From contig CASRZP010000088.1 of the NCBI GenBank assembly GCA_949440065.1, positions 1 through 5,127 of the forward strand: 5,127 nucleotides of DNA, given 5' to 3'. Below are positions 1 to 5,127 of this stretch, piece by piece (the stretch's first letter is position 1; each line of letters starts with the position of its first letter). This stretch comes from an uncultured Bacilli bacterium. Lineage in GTDB: Bacteria > Bacillota_I > Bacilli_A > RF39 > UBA660. Below the pieces are notes generated by a model. That model had not been told where the DNA came from. It worked only from the letters and a program-made list of their open reading frames with translations, and ran no database searches. Made by a program: the position numbers and the translations under genes.

Positions 1-546
1 AAGTAACATTGGTTGGTTATCTTGATATCTAAAATAAATATCTTCTTCCATACTATCATCTATAACAGCTATCCATTTATTACAAAGGCCTACTGTAGAA
101 CGATAATACGTATCAAAAGTTTTTACTTTATCACTATTAAATAGAAATCCACAAGGAATGTCTTTATTCGTTTCATACTCGTACATTCCCCCATAATAAA
201 AACTCATACCTATTTTTATATTTGGAAGAAGATTTCTTTCCAAAATAGATAATACAGATTTTATTTTAACACAATCTTGATAGTGCGTAGAAATCGAAAT
301 AAAAGCAGTATCTGCTTCAAACTTTTTACGAATATAATCTAATCTTCTAGAAAACTTTAAAGCCCTCTCGTCATCTAAATAATCGACTGTGCCATCTAAA
401 TCTAGCATCACTGTTATCATTGTTGGAATCTTTAACACAGAGGTATCTAAATAATCTAGAGAAATTTCTTTTTTAACTGGCTTTGTTCTTTCCAAAAACT
501 TTTTTCTTCTATACTCTGAAACCCAACTATTTTGCCCATTTTTCAT
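1..546 (-). CDS. HAD-superfamily hydrolase-like protein (3' part outside window)
   Basis: The frame is open from ATG at 546 to the left edge (182 codons), so the C-terminus is missing. I read HAD-fold motifs: motif I DLDGT at residues 49-53, where D49 would be the nucleophile and D51 the general acid; motif II at ISIST (83-87) after a hydrophobic strand; a possible motif III lysine at K140 or K142; and motif IV DD at 163-164 after the strand WIAVI. This order is typical of HAD phosphohydrolases, which use an aspartyl-phosphate intermediate and Mg2+. A basic 42-residue extension precedes the domain and looks like nothing I know. The substrate cannot be told. The start is supported by AGGGGGA at 551-557, four bases upstream, and by a promoter of its own. 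It is probably not cotranscribed with pyrG because a terminator lies between them. No signal peptide or membrane segment is seen, so a cytoplasmic protein is likely. Confidence 0.8.
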   Translation of the reverse strand, partial: MKNGQNSWVSEYRRKKFLERTKPVKKEISLDYLDTSVLKIPTMITVMLDLDGTVDYLDDERALKFSRRLDYIRKKFEADTAFISISTHYQDCVKIKSVLSILERNLLPNIKIGMSFYYGGMYEYETNKDIPCGFLFNSDKVKTFDTYYRSTVGLCNKWIAVIDDSMEEDIYFRYQDNQPMLL

Positions 547-578
547 AGTTTCCCCCTACTTGATAATATTTCAAAGAT

Positions 579-607
579 ATTATATCACTATCTAGAATAT
601 AACACAA
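579..607 (-). promoter_or_regulatory. Promoter of the HAD-like gene
   Basis: On the minus strand an extended -10 (TG-A-TATAAT, hexamer at 579-584) lies 17 bases from a weak -35, TTGTGT (602-607). Transcription would start near 572, giving an untranslated leader of about 26 nt before the ATG at 546. It begins right after the pyrG terminator, so the gene is probably its own unit. Confidence 0.6.
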
Positions 608-633
608 GAAAAAAGGATAGCATAACTACCCTT

Positions 634-635
<2 letters not shown>
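607..635 (-). terminator. Intrinsic terminator of pyrG
   Basis: Read on the minus strand, AAAAGGGTAG (635-626) pairs with CTATCCTTTT (620-611) over ten base pairs with one G-U. The loop is five bases, and the run of T continues to 609. The first two stem bases overlap the pyrG stop codon. The plus strand also ends in T-rich sequence (632-643), so it may work in both directions. Confidence 0.8.
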
Positions 636-2343
<1,708 letters not shown>

Positions 2344-2376
2344 TTATTGAAAAAAACTTTTTCTATCTTGAATTCA

Positions 2377-2405
2377 TTTACACACTATCAGATTTGTGCT
2401 AAAAT
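2377..2405 (+). promoter_or_regulatory. Promoter of the tRNA-Thr gene
   Basis: TTTACA (2377-2382), a 17-base spacer, and an extended -10 TG-C-TAAAAT (hexamer 2400-2405). The start would fall around 2411-2413, just before the mature tRNA 5' end, so the precursor would have almost no 5' leader. It is divergent from the pyrG promoter, with about 48 bases between the two -35 boxes. Confidence 0.7.
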
Positions 2406-2413
2406 GAGTATAT

Positions 2414-2487
2414 GCCGGTTTAGTTTAATGGTAAAACAAGTCACTCGTAATGATTAGCTGTAGGTCCGATTCCTACATCCGGCACCA
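2414..2487 (+). tRNA. tRNA-Thr, anticodon CGT, CCA encoded
   Basis: The cloverleaf folds by hand. The acceptor is GCCGGTT / ATCCGGC with a U-U mismatch at 6-67, the D stem GTTT / AAAC has a loop containing GG, the anticodon stem is AGTCA / TGATT and the loop CTCGTAA. Anticodon CGT at 2446-2448 reads ACG. The variable loop is four bases, the T stem GTAGG / CCTAC, then discriminator A73 and CCA. G1-C72, C2-G71 and anticodon bases G35 and U36 match known bacterial threonine identity elements. Oddities are the 6-67 mismatch and C in place of the near-universal U55 in the T loop (TCCGATT). Because UGU-anticodon tRNA-Thr can also read ACG, this isoacceptor may be dispensable. Its position next to prophage genes suggests it is an integration site. 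Confidence 0.92.
2455..2487. other. Presumed prophage attachment core (3' half of tRNA-Thr)
   Basis: Many temperate phages with tyrosine integrases recombine in the 3' half of a tRNA gene and restore it with their own copy. Here the tRNA points into the prophage, and no host gene lies between its CCA end and the lysis operon. The exact crossover cannot be placed without the other junction, which should repeat part of the sequence from the T arm to CCA. The site is inferred from position, not seen as a duplicated core. Confidence 0.45.
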
Positions 2488-2500
2488 TAGATTTTTAAAA

Positions 2501-2541
2501 ATTCGTTGAAAATAAAGAAGAAAGTCACTATTCGTTGAAAA
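2501..2541 (+). repeat. Direct repeat pair ATTCGTTGAAAA, 29-base period
   Basis: ATTCGTTGAAAA occurs exactly at 2501-2512 and 2530-2541, each followed by a (A)TAA and a purine-rich stretch. It starts 14 bases after the tRNA CCA end. It may be a protein-binding site of the attachment region; the function is inferred only from position. Confidence 0.6.
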
Positions 2542-2566
2542 ATAAGAGAAAGATAGTGTTTTATTT
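2526..2566 (+). terminator. Weak hairpin after the tRNA, possible tRNA terminator
   Basis: CACTAT (2526-2531) can pair with ATAGTG (2553-2558), followed by TTTTATTT. The stem is only six A/T-rich base pairs with a 21-base loop. It may trim or end the tRNA transcript, but the strong hairpin at 2640-2669 could do this as well. Confidence 0.25.
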
Positions 2567-2568
2567 AG

Positions 2569-2614
2569 TTGACAAATGTCAACATTTACCAACAAATGTC
2601 AAGAAGTTTTGACA
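2569..2614. repeat. Cluster of four TTGACA / TGTCAA motifs
   Basis: TTGACA lies on the plus strand at 2569-2574 and 2609-2614, and on the minus strand at 2577-2582 and 2597-2602. The first two form the near-palindrome TTGACAAATGTCAA. The two minus-strand copies extend to the 11-base direct repeat TTGACATTTGT, 20 bases (about two helical turns) apart. Such spacing fits a DNA-binding protein, for example integrase arm sites or an excisionase. They look like -35 boxes, but only the motif, not a promoter, is evident. Confidence 0.65.
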
Positions 2615-2618
2615 GATT

Positions 2619-2640
2619 ACAAGACCAAAACAAGACCAAA
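2619..2640 (+). repeat. Perfect tandem repeat of ACAAGACCAAA, two copies
   Basis: An 11-base unit is repeated exactly with no gap (2619-2629 and 2630-2640) immediately before the terminator stem. Paired repeats of about this length are common as arm-type binding sites of tyrosine integrases beside the crossover. That role is inferred. Confidence 0.65.
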
Positions 2641-2670
2641 AAAACTAGTCAATCATAAGACTAGTTTTTT
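2638..2670. terminator. Bidirectional terminator at the end of the lysis operon
   Basis: The plus strand reads AAAAACTAGTC (2640-2650), an eight-base loop, then GACTAGTTTTT (2659-2669), a perfect 11-base-pair stem. T runs of six (plus) and seven (minus) bases flank it. It ends the phage transcript on the minus strand and can block reading from the tRNA side. The stop codon of the small gene lies inside the stem. Confidence 0.9.
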
Positions 2671-2813
2671 ATTGTTAAAATATAGTGTCCATTAACAGTA
2701 TATTTTATCTTATCCTCAAATTTTTCATATGAGACTGTAAGAATATCTTGACCCCACATTGGAAAATATTTTTCAATAAAGGATTCTAGCTCATTATCAA
2801 CTAAATAATACAT
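2661..2813 (-). CDS. Small phage protein of unknown function (50 aa)
   Basis: The frame runs from ATG at 2813 to TAG at 2661 and encodes 50 residues starting MYYLVDNELESFIEKYF and ending HYILTIKN. I do not recognise it. It is mildly acidic and rich in aromatic residues, with no membrane segment, signal peptide or cysteine. The alternation in DILTVSYEKF and KIKYTVNGHYILTI suggests two or three beta strands after an N-terminal helix, so a small alpha/beta fold is plausible. A strong purine run, GGGGGGGAG (2818-2826), lies four bases before the ATG, good evidence that it is translated. It is the last gene of the lysis operon, 61 bases after the endolysin, and its stop codon is inside the terminator stem. 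A TATAAT at 2839-2844 without a -35 might allow separate expression. It could be a lysis accessory or a gene expressed from the prophage. Confidence 0.7.
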   Translation of the reverse strand: MYYLVDNELESFIEKYFPMWGQDILTVSYEKFEDKIKYTVNGHYILTIKN

Positions 2814-2817
2814 AATA

Positions 2818-2826
2818 CTCCCCCCC
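2818..2826 (-). promoter_or_regulatory. Ribosome binding site with a run of seven G
   Basis: GGGGGGGAG four bases before the ATG at 2813 supports the start of the 50-residue gene. The uninterrupted G7 is unusual in such an AT-rich sequence and could change length by replication slippage, altering the distance of the pairing block to the start. Confidence 0.65.
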
Positions 2827-2874
2827 TTCGAGTTTTGTATTATATATTATCATTTTGTCGATACTTGTCGTTTT

Positions 2875-3792
2875 TTATACCTTTTTTAATTTTCCCTCTT
2901 TTAATAAATCAAGTAACTTTGTATTTTGAGATGCTAATCCTAAATACAATTTAATACCATTTGCTCTTGCTATCTTACTTCTGTATATAAATGAATGATT
3001 GATATTTAACGAAATTAAGGCTTCTACGATTGAAACTGACTTACCTGTGTACTTCTTATAGTATTTTGTCGTTTCGTTGCTTACAGAGGCATTAGAAGAA
3101 GAATTTGTCGGTAATTTTGGTTTGGTTACTGTTTCATTCTTAATTTCTTCTTTTTTATATCCATTTAATCCTTTTTGCTTAATAATTGTTGGATAATCTT
3201 TGTAAGCGTAATCTTGGTCGCAAACAACACCTGCTATTTTATTGCTTCTTAATAGATTAGTTGAACCACCAAATTGCCACATTCCCGCTGATGGAGTGCT
3301 TGGTTTAGATTTTCCCCAACTGGCAATCCATTTGTCGTACCTCTCCACTAATTTCTCTTCAATATAAAATTTAAAGAAGTTACTGTTAGTATAAATACCT
3401 ACATAAAACCCTTTTGGTTCTAAATACTCACAAAATCCTAAAATTGCTTGTGTTGTTGCGCTTTTACCAGCCTTCAATTGTTTCTTATCCTCAATGTCTA
3501 TATAAATTGGATACTCGAATTGTTTTCCTTTAAGACATTTCTCATACAAATACTCTGCCTCTTTTTTTCCTTGATCATAAGTTGTTGCTTTACTGTAATA
3601 ATAGCAACCTACTGGAATTCCTTTATTTTTACAGTCTTTATAATACTTTTCAAATTTAGAATCTTTTCCTTTTGATAAAGAACCAGTATATGCACCTCTT
3701 AATATAGCAAATTTTATTCCTTCATTTTTAGCTTTATCAAAATTAAAATTTCCTTGCCATTTTGAGACATCAATTCCAAAGATTTTATCCAT
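2875..3792 (-). CDS. Phage endolysin, GH25 family lysozyme (muramidase)
   Basis: The enzyme hydrolyses the beta-1,4 bond between N-acetylmuramic acid and N-acetylglucosamine in peptidoglycan to release phage. The GH25 domain covers about residues 1-205: GIDVSKWQG at 6-14 with D8, the catalytic DxE pair D99 and E101 in YIDIED, AGMWQFGG at 169-176, and D192/D194 near the barrel end. A Ser/Asn/Thr-rich linker spans about 214-242. The C-terminal 63 residues (243-305; YYKKYTGKSVSIVEAL, then ANGIKLYLG and QNTKLLDLLKEGKLKK) resemble a short module I recall from other Firmicutes phage lysins and is probably the wall-binding part. There is no signal peptide, so export depends on the holin. The start at 3792 has AAGGAAGGTGA at 3799-3809, inside the end of the holin gene, whose stop is two bases upstream, so translation is probably coupled. 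Confidence 0.95.
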   Translation of the reverse strand: MDKIFGIDVSKWQGNFNFDKAKNEGIKFAILRGAYTGSLSKGKDSKFEKYYKDCKNKGIPVGCYYYSKATTYDQGKKEAEYLYEKCLKGKQFEYPIYIDIEDKKQLKAGKSATTQAILGFCEYLEPKGFYVGIYTNSNFFKFYIEEKLVERYDKWIASWGKSKPSTPSAGMWQFGGSTNLLRSNKIAGVVCDQDYAYKDYPTIIKQKGLNGYKKEEIKNETVTKPKLPTNSSSNASVSNETTKYYKKYTGKSVSIVEALISLNINHSFIYRSKIARANGIKLYLGLASQNTKLLDLLKEGKLKKV

Positions 3793-3794
3793 AA

Positions 3795-4142
3795 TTATTC
3801 ACCTTCCTTCTGATTTAACAATAGTTTAATTTTTTCAAATATGTCTTTTGCATATTTTACATAAGCGGTTAAAAATATTGTTAGCAATTCGATAGTTGTA
3901 ATTACTTCTTCTGGGAGTTCAATTTCAACTCTCGATAAAATATAAGGTAATAACTCAAGGGTTAAGCAAAAAGCAACCACTGACACACAAACCACTATAG
4001 ACTTAATTAATCCTGACTTTAATTTTTTCTTATCAAATTTTAAATTTCTTTTCGCAATAACAGTACCTAATACTGTATTTACTAAAATAGAAATTCCTAA
4101 AATGCTCATCATATAAATAAGCGTTAAAATATCATTTATCAT
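3795..4142 (-). CDS. Putative phage holin, three membrane segments
   Basis: A holin assembles in the inner membrane and opens it at a set time so the endolysin reaches the wall. This 115-residue protein has hydrophobic segments at about 8-30 (LIYMMSILGISILVNTVLGTVIA), 46-69 and 80-97. A strongly basic loop lies at 31-41 and a charged C-terminus ends QKEGE. Size, topology and a place directly before the endolysin fit a class I-like holin; the family assignment is by these features rather than by a signature motif. ATG at 4142 is preferred because AAAGGA (4153-4158) is ten bases away. The earlier in-frame ATG at 4151 would add three residues and overlap the upstream gene, but has only one base between SD and start. 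The endolysin follows after two bases. Confidence 0.82.
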   Translation of the reverse strand: MINDILTLIYMMSILGISILVNTVLGTVIAKRNLKFDKKKLKSGLIKSIVVCVSVVAFCLTLELLPYILSRVEIELPEEVITTIELLTIFLTAYVKYAKDIFEKIKLLLNQKEGE

Positions 4143-4143
4143 A

Positions 4144-4467
4144 CTATTCATGTCCTTTCTTTATTAAATAATTTTCGATATCTTTAATTCCTTGAGTCAC
4201 AGGTCCATTACACTTTAAGTCATTATGCAATCCTTTTAGACAAGCCAATAACCCATTAACAATTACTAGCCTTTCCTCTTTGGAATCTTGAATATCCTTA
4301 TCTTGTGTTTTTGTTGCAGATTCTAACTCACCTATTCTTTTTTCTATTGTTTGAAATTTATTTATTATATTATTTTTGTATACTTTGTAAATAGCTACAA
4401 AAAAAGCGCTTAATACTGATAAAGTACCTATGGTTTCAACAATTTGTTTAATTGTAATATTTTCCAC
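4144..4467 (-). CDS. Small phage membrane/coiled-coil protein of the lysis cassette
   Basis: This 107-residue protein has one hydrophobic segment at about 9-30 (IVETIGTLSVLSAFFVAIYKVY). A charged region at about 36-66 with heptad-like spacing suggests a coiled coil. The C-terminal block ERLVIVNGLLACLKGLHND, CNGPV and IENYL is one I recall as conserved among Firmicutes prophage proteins of unknown function. The layout recalls XhlA-type holin partners, though with the membrane segment at the N-terminus. A role in anchoring or timing lysis is inferred from its place just before the holin. I set the start at GTG 4467: the next in-frame GTG upstream (4476) lies inside the SD GGGGGTGA (4473-4480), so it cannot serve as start for that site. 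The stop is one base before the holin ATG. Confidence 0.75.
   Translation of the reverse strand: MENITIKQIVETIGTLSVLSAFFVAIYKVYKNNIINKFQTIEKRIGELESATKTQDKDIQDSKEERLVIVNGLLACLKGLHNDLKCNGPVTQGIKDIENYLIKKGHE
4153..4158 (-). promoter_or_regulatory. Ribosome binding site that decides the holin start
   Basis: AAAGGA is one base before ATG 4151 but ten bases before ATG 4142. Only the latter is a workable distance, so the shorter holin is favoured. Having two close in-frame starts also recalls the dual-start holin/antiholin pairs of some phages, but here no second SD is seen. Confidence 0.5.
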
Positions 4468-4472
4468 TTTTT

Positions 4473-4480
4473 TCACCCCC
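4473..4480 (-). promoter_or_regulatory. Ribosome binding site overlapping a stop codon
   Basis: GGGGGTGA differs by one base from the ideal GGAGGTGA and lies five bases before GTG 4467. Its first base is the last base of the TAG stop of the upstream tail gene (4482-4480), so the two genes are probably translationally coupled. Confidence 0.7.
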
Positions 4481-5127
4481 TACTGTGTTCTTTTCCACAT
4501 ATAACAAGTGATATATGGCTGCAAGTTGTTATGAGCTTGTCCACCACCTACAAAGTCATGTTCATGTGAAGCATTTATATCTACATAGTTAGTTTTACGA
4601 TTTGCAACATTGACACGTTGAAATACATCATGTGAACCACTCCAAACGACACGTCTAACTGAGCATATCCCAGTCGCTGACATAATTGGATTATCATCAG
4701 TATTGTTAATACCTCTTGTTTCAAATGTACCTTTCAATGTCTTACTTCCATGTGTATGTCCTGCTGATTCTTCTATTGTTAACACATGAGTTTTTTCTCC
4801 ACCAATTTTTTCTACGGCATTAAACTCTGTTTGGTTTGTATCCACTCCTACAGGAACTTTTCCACTACCCCACGCTACCCACGTTCCAAATTTTAAGTAA
4901 GAAGCAGGATTAGTATTAGCAGAACTCATTAAAATTGTTCCTACTGGATATTTCTTTTTATCAGATTCTAAAAGAATATCTTCAATAAATTTTTGCAAGG
5001 TTTTTGAACCTATATTTACAGATTTGCTAAAATAAGTATCTAAAGCAACTTCTAATTTTGTTTCATCTTGGGTTGCTTCACTTGCTTTACCAAATGCCAT
5101 TGATTTTCCACTAGCATTACAATTTAT
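4480..5127 (-). CDS. Phage tail-collar / baseplate tail protein, C-terminal part
   Basis: Proteins of this type sit at the tail tip or fibre and help bind the host surface. The frame is open to the right edge (215 residues visible). The first internal ATG is at 5100, but nine sense codons precede it and only a weak GGA lies before it, so I treat the gene as cut by the window. From the ATG at 5100, residues 51-101 (YPVGTI, FGTWVAWGSGKVPVGVD, GGEKTHVLT) match the collar-like domain of Firmicutes tail proteins. HTHG at 115-118 and HEH at 179-181 are HxH motifs like those that bind metal in trimeric fibre tips. The ending AHNNLQPYITCYMWKRT is typical of the family. Residues 120-175, between the HxH motifs, are the variable part and the likely receptor-facing tip. 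The lysis genes follow at once. Confidence 0.88.
   Translation of the reverse strand: MNCNASGKSMAFGKASEATQDETKLEVALDTYFSKSVNIGSKTLQKFIEDILLESDKKKYPVGTILMSSANTNPASYLKFGTWVAWGSGKVPVGVDTNQTEFNAVEKIGGEKTHVLTIEESAGHTHGSKTLKGTFETRGINNTDDNPIMSATGICSVRRVVWSGSHDVFQRVNVANRKTNYVDINASHEHDFVGGGQAHNNLQPYITCYMWKRTQ

Larger units (their letters stand above)
2488..5127. mobile_element. Prophage, tail/lysis end (continues beyond the window)
   Basis: Five tightly packed minus-strand genes encode a tail-collar type protein, a small membrane/coiled-coil protein, a holin candidate, a GH25 endolysin and a small unknown protein. They end at a strong terminator next to a tRNA gene. This order and position match the late end of Gram-positive siphophage prophages, where lysis genes border one attachment site and the integrase lies at the other. 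No integrase, repressor or structural head gene is in view, so I cannot tell an intact prophage from a remnant. All the visible phage frames are intact, which argues against decay. Confidence 0.8.

Noticed and set aside
2501..2640. Possible CRISPR array
   Set aside because: There are only pairs of 11-12 base repeats of three different sequences, with no regular spacers and no cas genes.
2577..2696. 39-codon plus-strand frame starting at ATG 2577 after the tRNA
   Set aside because: There is no SD, it is built from the repeats, and it reads through the terminator hairpin into the antisense of the small phage gene.
2839..2868. Promoter for the 50-residue gene
   Set aside because: TATAAT is present at 2839-2844, but the only -35-like match on the minus strand (TCGACA, 2861-2856) is 11 bases away, too close. 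It is mentioned in the gene entry but not called.
3448..3675. 75-codon hydrophobic open frame on the plus strand
   Set aside because: It is antisense to the GH25 catalytic domain with no SD. The hydrophobic look comes from the complement of Lys-rich codons.
3064..3792. Host autolysin rather than a phage endolysin
   Set aside because: There is no signal peptide. A holin-like gene two bases upstream and a tail gene in the same operon support a phage origin.

Overview
The window looks like chromosomal DNA from an AT-rich, low-GC Gram-positive bacterium (Bacillota; Bacilli, Erysipelotrichia or Clostridia cannot be separated here). The grounds are the strong A/T bias in coding and non-coding DNA, a Bacillus-length CTP synthase, purine-rich Shine-Dalgarno (SD) sites before almost every gene, extended -10 promoters, and a typical Gram-positive siphophage lysis cassette. 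The standard code fits: TGG encodes Trp and all visible stops are TAA or TAG.

Left part, 1-2330 (host core): a HAD-fold hydrolase-like gene runs off the left edge on the minus strand with its own extended -10 promoter. Upstream of it, also on the minus strand, is a complete pyrG (CTP synthase) with its own terminator. The pyrG leader is only about 50 nt. It holds a terminator-like hairpin whose 3' arm can also pair with the pyrG SD, which suggests attenuation.

Middle, 2330-2661 (junction): a tRNA-Thr(CGT) gene on the plus strand has a good promoter divergent from pyrG. It has two odd bases in its 3' half. The 150 nt after it hold no convincing gene but carry three pairs of short direct repeats. 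This is what an attachment region of a tyrosine-integrase prophage would look like. A strong bidirectional terminator follows.

Right part, 2661-5127 (prophage end): five genes, all on the minus strand and almost touching. In transcription order they are a tail-collar or receptor-binding type tail protein (5' end beyond the window), a small membrane/coiled-coil protein, a three-helix holin candidate, a GH25 endolysin, and a 50-residue unknown protein whose stop codon lies inside the terminator stem. This is the tail-tip and lysis end of a temperate siphophage, placed directly against the tRNA. No integrase, repressor or second attachment site is visible; they would lie at the far end of the prophage beyond position 5127.

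I did not find a clearly new multi-gene system. The observations most worth a second look are the compact pyrG leader, the anomalous tRNA-Thr next to a repeat-rich presumed attachment region, and the small gene at the end of the lysis operon.
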